From NCBI GenBank assembly GCA_023380935.1, contig JAMCST010000005.1:1-61428 (forward strand): 61,428 nt of DNA, read 5' to 3'. Under the pieces are notes generated by a model, which was not told the DNA's origin, did no database searches, and saw nothing but the letters and a program-made list of their open reading frames with translations. The stretch comes from Patescibacteria group bacterium (GTDB lineage Bacteria > Patescibacteriota > Microgenomatia > UBA1406 > GWC2-37-13). This document shows positions 7,905 to 16,449 of the stretch, in pieces. The stretch's first letter is position 1, and each line of letters starts with the position of its first letter. Made by a program: the position numbers and the translations under genes.

Positions 7905-8651
7905 ATGATTAAACTAAAGCGCCCTGAGGAGATCCGGATCATGCAGTCCGGCGGCAAGATTCTCCGGGGAGTGGTGGAACAGTTGGTTCCCTGGGTAAGG
8001 GGGGGGATGACTACCAAGCAGGTGGACGACGAAGCCACCAGATTAATCAGGGCGGCCGGAGCGGATTTGTCATTTGCCCAGGTTAAGGGTTATCACTGGG
8101 CCACCTGTCTGCCGGTTAACGAGCAGATCGTCCATACCATACCGGGATCGCGCGTGTTGAAAGACCAAGACGTGTTGACGATCGACATCGGTTGCTATTA
8201 CCGGGGATTCCATACCGACTATGCGACGACTTTTACGATCGGTCCGGCCAACCCTCGGGTGCGGCGTTTTCTTGAGGCCGGTCGTACCGCTCTGGGCCGG
8301 GCAATCAAGGCGGCCGCCAGGGGCAGTTATCTGGGTGAGGTGTCGCGGACGATCGAGCAAACGATTAACCACGCCGGTTATGCCGTTGTCGAAGAACTGA
8401 CCGGACACGGTATTGGCCGGGAACTGCACGAAGAGCCGTACATTCCGGGAAAACCGATCGGTCCGTTAACCAAAACCGATAAGATCTGTGCCGGCATGGC
8501 GTTGGCCATTGAAGTCATTTACGCCGAAGGCGGGGCGGCCATCGCTTATGAACCGGACGGCTGGTCGATCGCCACGGCCGACTCGAGTCTCTCGGCCTGT
8601 TTTGAAAAAACTATTGCCGTCACCGATAAAAATACTATCGTATTAACTTAA
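7905..8651 (+). CDS. map: Methionine aminopeptidase, type I
   Basis: 248 aa cytosolic metalloprotease that removes the initiator methionine from nascent proteins. The five metal ligands of the pita-bread fold are present: D94 (TIDIG), D105 (FHTDYA), H168 (GHGIGRELHEEP), E203 (AIEVIYAEGG) and E234 (ACFEKTIAVT); H77 (NEQIVHTIPG) is the substrate-side histidine. There is no N-terminal extension. Gene order secY-adk-map-infA is conserved in many bacteria. Confidence 0.97.
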   Translation: MIKLKRPEEIRIMQSGGKILRGVVEQLVPWVRGGMTTKQVDDEATRLIRAAGADLSFAQVKGYHWATCLPVNEQIVHTIPGSRVLKDQDVLTIDIGCYYRGFHTDYATTFTIGPANPRVRRFLEAGRTALGRAIKAAARGSYLGEVSRTIEQTINHAGYAVVEELTGHGIGRELHEEPYIPGKPIGPLTKTDKICAGMALAIEVIYAEGGAAIAYEPDGWSIATADSSLSACFEKTIAVTDKNTIVLT

Positions 8652-8656
8652 GTTTA

Positions 8657-8665
8657 TGGTAAAAT
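8657..8665 (+). promoter_or_regulatory. Extended -10 promoter for infA
   Basis: TGgTAAAAT, ending nine bases before the infA ATG. The predicted transcription start falls within about three bases of the start codon, which implies a leaderless or nearly leaderless mRNA starting a sub-operon (infA to rpsI). Confidence 0.55.
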
Positions 8666-8674
8666 ATAAACTTC

Positions 8675-8890
8675 ATGAAAGATAACGTTGTCACGATTGA
8701 GGGAGAAGTAATTGAAAATCTTCCCAATACGTTGTTTCGGGTCCGTATCGATAATTCCGATAAAATAATTTTAACATATTTATCGGGAAAGATGCGTAAA
8801 AACTATATTAAGATCCTGCCGGGCGATAGGGTCAGGGTGGAAATGACGCATTATGACCTTAACCGGGGGAGAATTGTTTATCGCATATGA
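8675..8890 (+). CDS. infA: Translation initiation factor IF-1
   Basis: 71 aa, the normal IF-1 length, with the S1-like OB fold: [40 protein letters not shown] and the final [12 protein letters not shown]-1 occupies the A site during initiation. The gene carries an extended -10 box just upstream and its stop overlaps rpmJ as ATGA. Confidence 0.97.
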   Translation: MKDNVVTIEGEVIENLPNTLFRVRIDNSDKIILTYLSGKMRKNYIKILPGDRVRVEMTHYDLNRGRIVYRI

Positions 8891-9000
8891 AAGTAAGATC
8901 GTCGATCAAAAAAATCTGTCCGAAATGTAAGATCGTCAAACGCAAGGGCAAACTCTATATTATTTGTTCTAATCCCAAACACAAACAACGTCAAGGTTGA
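8887..9000 (+). CDS. rpmJ: 50S ribosomal protein L36
   Basis: 37 aa: [20 protein letters not shown] followed by [18 protein letters not shown]11, C14, C27 and H32 make the zinc ribbon of L36. The start overlaps the infA stop by four bases and rpsM follows after 15 bases, the standard infA-rpmJ-rpsM order. Confidence 0.97.
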   Translation: MKVRSSIKKICPKCKIVKRKGKLYIICSNPKHKQRQG

Positions 9001-9015
9001 AATTGACGACTATCT

Positions 9016-9444
9016 ATGGCAAGAATACTCGGAATTGTATTGCCGGATAATGCCAGGATCGCATACGCCCTGACTTTGGTTTACGGCATCGGTTGGTCCA
9101 ATGTGCGCACCGTTTTGGATCAGGCCGGAGTTGATCAAAGCAAACGGGTGAATCAACTGGGCGAGGAAGAGTTGAGAAAGATCAGCCAGGTAATCGAAAA
9201 GAACTACAAGGTTGAGGGTGATTTACGGGAGATCGTCAACGAAAATATCAAGCGTCTGAAAGAGATCGGGATTTACCGGGGAGTACGCCATATGCACGGT
9301 TTACCGGTTCGTGGTCAGCGGACACGCCGGAACGCGCGCACCAAGCGCGGAAAACGCAAGACCGTCGGCGCTCTGAAAAAAGAGGCTTGGGCAAAGATGG
9401 AACAACAAAAACCGCCGGCGGCCAGCGCCAGCCAGTCGTCTTAA
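9016..9444 (+). CDS. rpsM: 30S ribosomal protein S13
   Basis: 142 aa, somewhat long because of a C-terminal tail rich in Ala, Pro and Ser. Typical S13 features: ARILGIVLPDNARIAYALTLVYGIG and the basic RGVRHMHGLPVRGQRTRRNARTKRG segment that contacts P-site tRNA. S13 pairs with S19 in the 30S head. Confidence 0.97.
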   Translation: MARILGIVLPDNARIAYALTLVYGIGWSNVRTVLDQAGVDQSKRVNQLGEEELRKISQVIEKNYKVEGDLREIVNENIKRLKEIGIYRGVRHMHGLPVRGQRTRRNARTKRGKRKTVGALKKEAWAKMEQQKPPAASASQSS

Positions 9445-9457
9445 ATTTTGAACACAC

Positions 9458-9832
9458 ATGAAAAGAAAAAAAACCAATCGCATGGTGGAAAAAGGCAAAA
9501 TTCACATCACCGCCACCTTTAACAACACTTTAATTACCATTACCGACGAGGCCGGTCAGCCGATCGTGGTTTCTTCCACCGGCATGTTTGGTTTTGCCGG
9601 GACAAGAAAGTCGACGCCCTACGCAGCGACGACCGCCACCGAAGGTGCCCTGAAAAAGGCGATGGAAAACCATGGGTTGCGCAAACTTGACGTTTATGTC
9701 AAAGGCATCGGTCCGGGCAGAGAGGCGGCATTGCGGGCGGTGCGCGGTTCCAGTATCGAAATTGAGAAGTTGGTCGATCTGACCCCGATTCCCCATAACG
9801 GAGTCCGGCCGCCAAAAATTCGTCGATCTTGA
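9458..9832 (+). CDS. rpsK: 30S ribosomal protein S11
   Basis: 124 aa. GKIHITATFNNTLITITD, STGMFGFAGTRKSTPYAA and the C-terminal DLTPIPHNGVRPPKIRR are diagnostic. S11 forms the platform near the E site. It lies between rpsM and rpsD as usual. Confidence 0.97.
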   Translation: MKRKKTNRMVEKGKIHITATFNNTLITITDEAGQPIVVSSTGMFGFAGTRKSTPYAATTATEGALKKAMENHGLRKLDVYVKGIGPGREAALRAVRGSSIEIEKLVDLTPIPHNGVRPPKIRRS

Positions 9833-9869
9833 CAATCAGTATTAAAAATTGACACATGGTTTACCCATC

Positions 9870-10490
9870 ATGAGATATACCGGTCCGAAAAATCGTTTGG
9901 CCAGGCGTGAGGGAATGGACCTTGCCCTGAAAACCGCCGGCAGTAAGGCGCAGGCCCGTCTGTTAAAAAAATTGAACGTTGCTCCGGGACAGCACGGTAG
10001 TCGGGGACGTCGTAAGGTTTCAGACTACGGAAAACAACTGCGGGAAAAGCAAAAACTGCGCTATATGTTCGGCTTATCGGCCAAGCAACTAAAAAATTAT
10101 TATACAAAAGCGATAAAAAAGCCGGGTAACACGGCACTTTTCCTAGCAGAATATCTGGAGCGCCGGTTGGACAATACCGTCTATCGTCTCGGTCTTGCCC
10201 CTACTCGCGCCTGTGCGCGCCAGCTTATCGTTCACGGTCATATAAAAGTTGATGATCGACTGATGACGGTTCCGTCGCATCAGTTGGAAAAAGGGAACGT
10301 GTTGTCTTTTGCCAAGCCCAGCAGCGTTAAGATTCCGGCGGTGGAAAAAGCGTTGGAAACTAAAGACGTTCTGTTGCCCGCCTGGTTGGAAAAAAAAGCC
10401 GCCAGCGGCAGAATGACCGGTGACCCGAACGGCGATTTTATCGAAAAACAGATTAAGATGCGTCTGGTGATCGAGTTTTTTTCGCGTTAA
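9870..10490 (+). CDS. rpsD: 30S ribosomal protein S4
   Basis: 206 aa from ATG 9870, giving the usual MRYTGPKNRLARREG start; a TTG at 9849 would add seven unlikely residues. The S4 RNA-binding domain is clear (YLERRLDNTVYRLGLAPTRACARQLIVHGHIKV). The N-terminal zinc cysteines are absent, so this is a C- form. S4 initiates 30S assembly and in some bacteria represses the alpha operon. Confidence 0.96.
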   Translation: MRYTGPKNRLARREGMDLALKTAGSKAQARLLKKLNVAPGQHGSRGRRKVSDYGKQLREKQKLRYMFGLSAKQLKNYYTKAIKKPGNTALFLAEYLERRLDNTVYRLGLAPTRACARQLIVHGHIKVDDRLMTVPSHQLEKGNVLSFAKPSSVKIPAVEKALETKDVLLPAWLEKKAASGRMTGDPNGDFIEKQIKMRLVIEFFSR

Positions 10491-10502
10491 TATAAATTTT
10501 TC

Positions 10503-10508
10503 TATACT
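10503..10508 (+). promoter_or_regulatory. -10 box TATACT upstream of rpoA
   Basis: TATACT ends six bases before the rpoA ATG, the same geometry as the other leaderless promoters in this window. It would allow rpoA-rplQ-rplM-rpsI to be transcribed separately from the upstream ribosomal genes. Confidence 0.4.
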
Positions 10509-10514
10509 AAACAT

Positions 10515-11441
10515 ATGATAGAGCCAGCGTTTTTTACCAAAACGGTCGAGCTCGGTGACCATGATACTCGTTTTACCCTGGAGCCGCTGCTGCCCAGTTT
10601 CGGACAGACTTATGGCAACGCGCTCAGGCGTACCCTGATCTCGACCATCAAGGGCGCGGCCGTTTCCTACATTCGCGTTAAAGGAGCGCCCCATCTTTTC
10701 TCGACCATCAAGGGCGTGAAAGAGTCGGTGTTGGAGATCGTATTGAATCTCAAACAGCTCCGCTTTGAGATTCCTGCCGACGGTCAGTACGAAATTCATC
10801 TGGAGGTTAAAGGGGCCAAAAAAATCACCGGCAAGGATTTCACCGGAGAGATTAAGGTCGTCAATCAAGACCTGGTGGTGGCCGAGACGACCGATGCCAA
10901 GGCAAAACTGGAAATCGATCTGATTGTAGAAACCGGTTACGGCTATGCCGCCTCCGAAGAAAAAGAGGCCAAGACCGATTATATCGCGGTCGACTCGTTT
11001 TTTTCGCCGGTAAAAAAAGTCAATTTCAAGGTGGAGTCGGCCCGGGTGGGCAGAAAGACAAACTACGATCGTCTGATTCTGGAGATCGCCACCGACGGCA
11101 GTATTGCCCCCGAAGACGCGTTGCGCAACGCCGCGAATATCTTGGCCAAGCACTTCGCTCATGTTTTGTCGGGAAAAGACCAGCCTCAGGAAGAAAACAG
11201 CGCGATTCAGGAACAGTCCAAGCAGCGGGTTGAAGCTGACAAGCGCCTGTATGAGGTGATTATTGACGAACTTAACCTACCTTCACGCGTGGTTAACGCC
11301 CTGTTGAGGGAAAATATCGAAACGGTAGCCGATCTGATCAAGGCCGGTCGAGACAAGTTAATTGACCTAAAGGGTTTGGGTAAGAAATCGATTGTGCTGA
11401 TCGACGAAGAGTTAAAGAAGATCGGCGTGGAATTTAAATAA
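10515..11441 (+). CDS. rpoA: DNA-directed RNA polymerase subunit alpha
   Basis: 308 aa. The N-terminal assembly domain (FTLEPLLPSFGQTYGNALRRTLIST, dimerisation) is followed after an acidic/Gln linker (about 215-235) by the C-terminal domain that binds UP elements and activators (LPSRVVNALLRENIETVADLI, LKGLGKKSIVLIDEEL). Gene order rpsD-rpoA-rplQ is canonical. Confidence 0.97.
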   Translation: MIEPAFFTKTVELGDHDTRFTLEPLLPSFGQTYGNALRRTLISTIKGAAVSYIRVKGAPHLFSTIKGVKESVLEIVLNLKQLRFEIPADGQYEIHLEVKGAKKITGKDFTGEIKVVNQDLVVAETTDAKAKLEIDLIVETGYGYAASEEKEAKTDYIAVDSFFSPVKKVNFKVESARVGRKTNYDRLILEIATDGSIAPEDALRNAANILAKHFAHVLSGKDQPQEENSAIQEQSKQRVEADKRLYEVIIDELNLPSRVVNALLRENIETVADLIKAGRDKLIDLKGLGKKSIVLIDEELKKIGVEFK

Positions 11442-11456
11442 TTAACCTGTCGCCCC

Positions 11457-11870
11457 ATGAAGAAAATCAAATTCCATTACGGTTCGGATGCCAAACGCGC
11501 CCTGATGAAAAGGCTGGTATATAATTTTTTCCGTGACGGAAAAATTACGACGACCGAAACGCGCGCCAAGGCCGTCAAGCCGATCATTGAAAAGTTAGTC
11601 GGGAAGATCAAAGTGAAAAACGAAGCCAACCAAAACGACCTGCTGTTTTATTTTTCCGACCGCCGGTTGGTAGAGCGCTGGTATCGAACAGTCGCACCGG
11701 TCATGACCAAGCGGGTCGGCGGTTATGTCAAAATGGAGAAGCTGACGCAACGGTTTTCCGACGGCGCCCGATTAGTTAAACTGTGGTGGACAGACCCAGT
11801 GGTAGTTGACGCGGCGCCCGAAGCGAAAACCGCCGAAGTCACCGCGGCCGCTACCAAATCTAAACAATAA
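11457..11870 (+). CDS. rplQ: 50S ribosomal protein L17
   Basis: 137 aa. L17 signature in the first part (RALMKRLVYNFFRDGKITTTETRAKAVKPIIEKLV) and KMEKLTQRFSDGARLVKLWW. The last 25 residues are an Ala/Glu/Lys tail with no conserved fold. L17 lies near the exit tunnel. The gene ends one base before rplM. Confidence 0.95.
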   Translation: MKKIKFHYGSDAKRALMKRLVYNFFRDGKITTTETRAKAVKPIIEKLVGKIKVKNEANQNDLLFYFSDRRLVERWYRTVAPVMTKRVGGYVKMEKLTQRFSDGARLVKLWWTDPVVVDAAPEAKTAEVTAAATKSKQ

Positions 11871-11871
11871 T

Positions 11872-12309
11872 ATGGTGCACTTAACTCATGCAACCAAACC
11901 GATACAGAGTCGTACAATTACCCGTCAATGGCATTTAATCGATGCCCAAGGCAAAACACTGGGACGGGTTGCCAGTTCGATCGCCCGGTGGTTACAGGGA
12001 AAACACATGCCCCAGTTTGTTCCTTATTTGGACAGCGGTGATTACGTAGTGGTTACCAATGCCAAACGGGTGCGTCTGACCGGAAGAAAAACGGAGCAGA
12101 AAACCTATACGCACTATTCCGGTTACCCCTCCGGTTTGCGCGTGACCAGTTTTGCCCGGTTGATGGAAAAAAACCCGTCCACGGTAATCAGGCGGGCGGT
12201 GGCGGGCATGCTGCCGAAAAACAAACATCGGCAAGACCGGTTGGGACGTCTGTTCGTTTTTGCGGACGACCAGCACCCTTATCACAAACAGCTGGAAAAG
12301 CACGGTTAA
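11872..12309 (+). CDS. rplM: 50S ribosomal protein L13
   Basis: 145 aa from ATG 11872; the frame is open upstream but overlaps rplQ. L13 motifs: WHLIDAQGKTLGRVASSIARWLQGK, GDYVVVTNAKRVRLTGRK and the AVAGMLPKNKHRQDRLGRLFVF segment. L13 is an early-assembly protein. It is paired with rpsI as in most bacteria. Confidence 0.97.
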   Translation: MVHLTHATKPIQSRTITRQWHLIDAQGKTLGRVASSIARWLQGKHMPQFVPYLDSGDYVVVTNAKRVRLTGRKTEQKTYTHYSGYPSGLRVTSFARLMEKNPSTVIRRAVAGMLPKNKHRQDRLGRLFVFADDQHPYHKQLEKHG

Positions 12310-12324
12310 TAATTAGCTATTTTC

Positions 12325-12777
12325 ATGGCCAAGAAAACCAAAAATATACAGTACTACGAAGCAGTCGGTCGCCATAAAGAAGCGGTGGCCCGGGTGCGTT
12401 TTTACCTGGTCGGCAAGACCAATGAGGTGACGGTGGGTAATCAGAAGATAAAAAAAGGGGAGATCATGGTGAATAAAAAACCGATCACCAGCGTGTTTCC
12501 GGCGGCGGTAGAACGACACCGCTATGGGTATCCTCTGGCGTTGACTGACAGCGAGGATCGTTTTGCCGTCTCTATTCATGTTTCCGGCGGCGGCCGCGTC
12601 GGTCAACTGGGGGCAATCGTCCACGGGCTGGCGCGCGCTCTGGAACGGGTTGACGCCAGCTATCGGGCAACGTTGAAAAAAGAGAAGCTCCTGACTCGTG
12701 ATCCGCGCACGCGGGAACGCCGTAAGGTGGGAACCGGCGGTAAGGCGAGACGGGCAAAGCAATCTCCGAAGCGTTAA
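12325..12777 (+). CDS. rpsI: 30S ribosomal protein S9
   Basis: 150 aa. YEAVGRHKEAVARVRFYLV, GGGRVGQLGAIVHGLARAL and DPRTRERRKVGTGGKARRAKQSPKR fit S9; the basic C-terminal tail (ending SPKR) reaches the P-site tRNA. It closes the ribosomal operon, and a strong -10 box for the next unit follows within ten bases. Confidence 0.97.
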   Translation: MAKKTKNIQYYEAVGRHKEAVARVRFYLVGKTNEVTVGNQKIKKGEIMVNKKPITSVFPAAVERHRYGYPLALTDSEDRFAVSIHVSGGGRVGQLGAIVHGLARALERVDASYRATLKKEKLLTRDPRTRERRKVGTGGKARRAKQSPKR

Positions 12778-12786
12778 ACCAACTGC

Positions 12787-12792
12787 TATAAT
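12787..12792 (+). promoter_or_regulatory. -10 box TATAAT of the glycosyltransferase unit
   Basis: A perfect TATAAT ends seven bases before ATG 12800, so transcription should begin at or next to the start codon. No Shine-Dalgarno is present. Confidence 0.6.
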
Positions 12793-12799
12793 TACTGGT

Positions 12800-13621
12800 A
12801 TGATCGAGCTGTCCATTGTGGTGGTTTCTTACAACAGTGAAACCTTGCTTGATCGTTGCATCGGTGCCCTCAAACAGACGTTAAAGGAGTTCTCTCCCCG
12901 GTTGTGCTACGAGATTATTGTCGTTGACAACCACTCGCGCGATAAAACCAGACAGGTGATCGAGCGGTTCGGCGTCAGAGCGATCTTCAATCAGGAAAAC
13001 CGCGGCTTTCCCCGCGCCAACAATCAGGCGATCCGACTGGCCCGGGGGCGCTATCTGCTTTTTTTGAACCCCGACGTTATCTGCGGTCGCGTCAATTTTC
13101 AGGAGTTGCTGGAGATGTTTAAACGGGACGACCGGTTGGGGGCGTTGACCGTCAGCGTCCGTCTGGAAAACGGGGAACTGGATCCGGCCTGTCATCGCGG
13201 TTTTCCCACCCTGACGAACGCACTGTGTTATTTTCTCAAATTGGAGAAGCTCGGCGGCAGTTGTGGCGGGTATCATCTGGTCGGCAAGGATCTGAACACT
13301 GCCCACGAGATCGATTCGGGAAGCGGCGCCTTTTTCTTGACGAGAAAAGCGCTGATGGATGAACTCAAAGGATTTGACGAGGACTTCTTCATGTACGGGG
13401 AGGATCTTGACCTGTCTTTTCGCATCAAAGAAAAGGGATTAAAGATCATCTACTATCCCCGCTTTCAGGTAACTCATCTCAAGCACCAGAGCGGGTTTCG
13501 CCCGGCGCCGTTTTTTGACGCGATGGGAATTTTTTACCGGAAACATTACGAGCGATATCGACCGTGGTTGGTCAACCGCCTGGTCCAGGCGATTATCGAG
13601 TTAAGGAAACTCACCTCATGA
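12800..13621 (+). CDS. Family 2 glycosyltransferase (rhamnosyltransferase-like)
   Basis: 273 aa from ATG 12800. The GT-A fold is seen in LSIVVVSYNSE, VVDNHSRDKT, FLNPDV (DXD-like) and the acceptor-site region ELKGFDEDFFMYGEDLDLSFRI. The closest familiar family is WbbL-type rhamnosyltransferases that build cell-envelope polysaccharide on a lipid carrier. No membrane segment is obvious, so it probably acts at the inner face of the membrane. The ATG used is supported by the TATAAT box right upstream. Coupled to the next gene by an ATGA overlap. The sugar cannot be told. Confidence 0.88.
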   Translation: MIELSIVVVSYNSETLLDRCIGALKQTLKEFSPRLCYEIIVVDNHSRDKTRQVIERFGVRAIFNQENRGFPRANNQAIRLARGRYLLFLNPDVICGRVNFQELLEMFKRDDRLGALTVSVRLENGELDPACHRGFPTLTNALCYFLKLEKLGGSCGGYHLVGKDLNTAHEIDSGSGAFFLTRKALMDELKGFDEDFFMYGEDLDLSFRIKEKGLKIIYYPRFQVTHLKHQSGFRPAPFFDAMGIFYRKHYERYRPWLVNRLVQAIIELRKLTS

Positions 13622-14709
13622 AAAAGATCGGAATCGACGCCCGTCTGTATTTTCAGACCGGCGTCGGCGTCTACATCAGAAACCTAGTGCGTCACATCGA
13701 CCCGAAAGCCTCAAGCACCCAGTATTTCATTTACGTATTAAAAAAAGACCTGTTCCGCCTGCGTTTGCCCAAGGGTTTGGTAATTCGTCCGGTGACGAGC
13801 TACTGGCACAGTCTGGCCGAACAGACGGTTTTTTTGCGCCAACTCCAGGCGGACCGGCTGGACCTGGTTCATTTTCCCTATTTCAGTTACCCGGTGCTTT
13901 ATCGTCGCCCTTTTGTCGCTACGATCCATGACCTGACACCGTTACTCTATCGTACCGGCCGCGCCTCCACCAGACATCCTTTTCTCTATTGGCTAAAATA
14001 CCTGGTCTTTCGGGCGGTGCTGCGTACCCAGGTGGGGCATGCCTTAAAGATAATCACGCCGACCCAGGCAGTTAAGGCCCAGCTGGTGTCGGTTTACGGC
14101 GAGGCGATCAAAGACAAGATCACGGTGGTCTACGAAGGGGTAAACTCCGAGCTGCTCCAGGTCGAGGAAGCGCCGTTGACAAAGGTTGCCCCGCCTTTTT
14201 TCCTATATGTGGGCAATTTTTATCCACATAAGAACCTCGGTTGGTTGGTCAAGGAATTTGCCCAGGCGCGTACCAAAGCTAAGTTGCTCTTGATCGGACC
14301 GCCGGATCACTTTTCCTTCCGGCTGCGTCAGCTGATCAGCCAGCAACACCAGACGCAGCGTATTTTTCTTCTGGAAAACGCCTCACTCGGCAATCTGGTT
14401 TACGCTTATCGTCACGCCTTGGCCTTGATTCATCCTTCCCGCTCCGAGGGCTTTGGTTTGCCGATTGTCGAGGCGATGCATTTTCGGCTGCCGGTGATGG
14501 CGTCGGATATTCCGGTTTTCCGGGAACTGTTGGGGAACCAGTCCCGTTTTTTTGATCCGGGAAAGACCGGGGAGTTGCGACCAATGATTGAGGCGATCCG
14601 GGTGCGCCGTCCGGTCATCTATCAAAACCTGGAGCGGTTTTCCTTTGCGGACATGGCGGTTGCGACTCTGCAGATTTACCAAGAGGTTTTGTCGATTATA
14701 TCCAGTTGA
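13618..14709 (+). CDS. Family 4 glycosyltransferase
   Basis: 363 aa, GT-B fold. Donor-site features are FFLYVGNFYPHKNLGWLVKEF, LALIHPSRSEGFGLPIVEAM (the E-x7-E type motif) and MASDIPVFRELLGN. The N-terminus GIDARLYFQTGVGVYIRNLV is the usual acceptor-side start. It likely adds a hexose to an envelope glycan made together with the preceding GT2. ATG 13618 overlaps the previous stop; an upstream in-frame start would lie inside that gene. Confidence 0.9.
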   Translation: MKKIGIDARLYFQTGVGVYIRNLVRHIDPKASSTQYFIYVLKKDLFRLRLPKGLVIRPVTSYWHSLAEQTVFLRQLQADRLDLVHFPYFSYPVLYRRPFVATIHDLTPLLYRTGRASTRHPFLYWLKYLVFRAVLRTQVGHALKIITPTQAVKAQLVSVYGEAIKDKITVVYEGVNSELLQVEEAPLTKVAPPFFLYVGNFYPHKNLGWLVKEFAQARTKAKLLLIGPPDHFSFRLRQLISQQHQTQRIFLLENASLGNLVYAYRHALALIHPSRSEGFGLPIVEAMHFRLPVMASDIPVFRELLGNQSRFFDPGKTGELRPMIEAIRVRRPVIYQNLERFSFADMAVATLQIYQEVLSIISS

Positions 14710-14772
14710 CAAAAGGGTTTTTTTGTCTTACTGTAAATTACATGATATTTTTATCAATTTGTTTAAGTTTAT

Positions 14773-15246
14773 ATGGAAGAGAAAACGGTTTGCCCAAAAT
14801 GCGGTAGCCCGTTGGGCGCAGTCGAAACGACCAAAACTGGAAAGCAGCTCCAACGTTGTTCCGCCGGAAAATGGAACAAAGAAACGCGCAGCGTCGATGG
14901 CTGCGACTATGTTAAATGGTTGGTGGTCGAGCCAGAGACGCTGGAGGAAAAATGTCCCAAATGCGGCAGCGCCCTTTTGCTGGTGACGACGCGTTTCGGA
15001 CGGAAAATGAAGCGTTGTTCTACTAACAAATGGGATCCCGCCACCAAGACTTCCAGCGGCTGCGATTATTTTGCCTGGTTAAAGGCGACGGTGGAGCCGC
15101 TGGAAAAAGAAGCCTGCCCCAAATGTGGTGCCCCGCTGGTGTTGATGACGACGGCCGGTGGCAAACGTCTGAAAAAGTGTTCCACCAACACCTGGGACAG
15201 ACAAACGCGCACCGCGGTTGGGTGCGATTTTGTCCAATGGTTATAA
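14773..15246 (+). CDS. Triple zinc-ribbon protein (topoisomerase-type zinc fingers)
   Basis: 157 aa made of three tandem repeats of about 50 residues. Each has CPKCG, a basic strand, (R/K)CS, about 12-14 residues with a Trp, then GC(D) and a closing WL. This resembles the C4 zinc fingers at the C-terminus of topoisomerase I, but without any enzyme domain. The cysteine spacing between the third and fourth ligand is longer than usual. A DNA- or RNA-binding role is likely from the fold; no partner can be assigned. A TTGACA (14706-14711) lies upstream but no convincing -10 at 17 bases. Confidence 0.75.
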   Translation: MEEKTVCPKCGSPLGAVETTKTGKQLQRCSAGKWNKETRSVDGCDYVKWLVVEPETLEEKCPKCGSALLLVTTRFGRKMKRCSTNKWDPATKTSSGCDYFAWLKATVEPLEKEACPKCGAPLVLMTTAGGKRLKKCSTNTWDRQTRTAVGCDFVQWL

Positions 15247-15264
15247 ATTCAAAACATTGTGATC

Positions 15265-15675
15265 ATGAGCGACGTGACCAAAGCCAGTTCGGTGATCGAT
15301 TTAACCACCATTATTCAACGTTACTTAGTTGATCTGGACAAGTTGCGCAGCGATTTAAAAATGCAGCGTCAACAGTATAATGACGTTTTTAAAAACGATG
15401 CCGTCTATGCGGAAAAAGAAGACAAAGTCAAAGCGGTAACCCGGGAAAGAACCGCCATCAAACAGAATCTAATGAAAAAGACGGAGACCGAGGCGCTCCA
15501 GGCTAAAATCCAGCAGGTCCGCGCCGAGATCAAGGCGGCGCAGGAAGCACTGTCCGATTACCTGTCCGAATACCAGCGCGTCTCCGGAGCCACCACAATC
15601 GAAAACGGCGAAGGAGAAGTATTACAGATCGTTCCTGCCTTCCGTCTGAAAAAGAAAAATAAGTTTAATCCGTAA
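15265..15675 (+). CDS. Hypothetical coiled-coil protein
   Basis: 136 aa from ATG 15265 (a GTG at 15259 is possible). Most of the protein (about 20-115) is highly charged with heptad-like spacing, suggesting a long coiled coil; the end is basic. No signal peptide or membrane segment. Family not recognised. It lies in a run with the zinc-ribbon gene and the cyclophilin, two bases before the latter. Confidence 0.7.
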   Translation: MSDVTKASSVIDLTTIIQRYLVDLDKLRSDLKMQRQQYNDVFKNDAVYAEKEDKVKAVTRERTAIKQNLMKKTETEALQAKIQQVRAEIKAAQEALSDYLSEYQRVSGATTIENGEGEVLQIVPAFRLKKKNKFNP

Positions 15676-15677
15676 CG

Positions 15678-16334
15678 ATGAAAAACCGACCAGTGGTAAT
15701 TATTGTCGCGGTCGTAATAGGGATAGTTTTGTTGGTGGTGATGATTAACCGAAGCGGGAGGACCGCGGTTGTGACCGAAACCACATTAACCAAGGCATTG
15801 ACACAGGCCGGTGTGTCGGCTACCATTGCCGCTCCACCACCCATGGTGATCGATCAAAATAAACTCTATCAAGCCGTTCTTGAAACCAGTGCCGGGAAGA
15901 TTGTGATTGAGCTTAATGCCAAAGCCACACCGGTTACCGTCAACAACTTTGTGTTTCTGGCGCAAAGAAAATTCTATAGCGGGACGATTTTTCATCGGGT
16001 AATTAAAGGTTTTATGATCCAAGGTGGCGATCCAAACGGAGACGGCACCGGCGGCCCTGGCTACCATTTTGCCGATGAACCGTTTTCCGGCGATTATCAA
16101 CGAGGAACGGTGGCGATGGCCAATGCCGGTCCCGACACCAACGGCAGCCAGTTTTTTATCATGCAGCAGGATCAGGAACTCCCGAAGAACTACGTCATCT
16201 TCGGACGAGTCGTCCAGGGCATGGAGGTGGTTGATCAGATCGCCAACGCGCCGGTGGAGGCGGGTGCCGGTGGAGAAATGTCAAAACCGGTGCGTCCGGT
16301 TACCATCACTGCGGTGCGGATTATCACACAGTAA
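15678..16334 (+). CDS. Membrane-anchored cyclophilin-type peptidyl-prolyl isomerase
   Basis: 218 aa. One N-terminal membrane segment (about 5-23) is followed by a linker and a cyclophilin domain from about residue 60: FHRVIKGFMIQGGDPNGDG contains the catalytic Arg, and AMANAGPDTNGSQFFI is the family signature. The enzyme isomerises X-Pro bonds and would act outside the cytoplasmic membrane, on proteins exported through SecYA. Confidence 0.93.
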   Translation: MKNRPVVIIVAVVIGIVLLVVMINRSGRTAVVTETTLTKALTQAGVSATIAAPPPMVIDQNKLYQAVLETSAGKIVIELNAKATPVTVNNFVFLAQRKFYSGTIFHRVIKGFMIQGGDPNGDGTGGPGYHFADEPFSGDYQRGTVAMANAGPDTNGSQFFIMQQDQELPKNYVIFGRVVQGMEVVDQIANAPVEAGAGGEMSKPVRPVTITAVRIITQ

Positions 16335-16348
16335 TTATCCTCGGTTTT

Positions 16349-16357
16349 TGGTATAAT
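16349..16357 (+). promoter_or_regulatory. Extended -10 promoter of typA
   Basis: TGgTATAAT, a perfect extended -10. The start codon of typA is 92 bases further on, so unlike most promoters here this one gives a true 5' leader of about 85 bases. Confidence 0.6.
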
Positions 16358-16449
16358 TGCATCTTGCAATCAGGGAGACGGTGACGGTCAATTTGGTCTT
16401 ATTCACTCGCTCGGTCCGCCTTTTTCATTGCTTTAATTATCTAACGACG

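Noticed and set aside
14706-14740. Promoter with TTGACA before the zinc-ribbon gene
   Set aside because: No acceptable -10 at 16-18 bases; the TTGACA overlaps a GACAAAA/TTTTGTC inverted repeat and could be chance.
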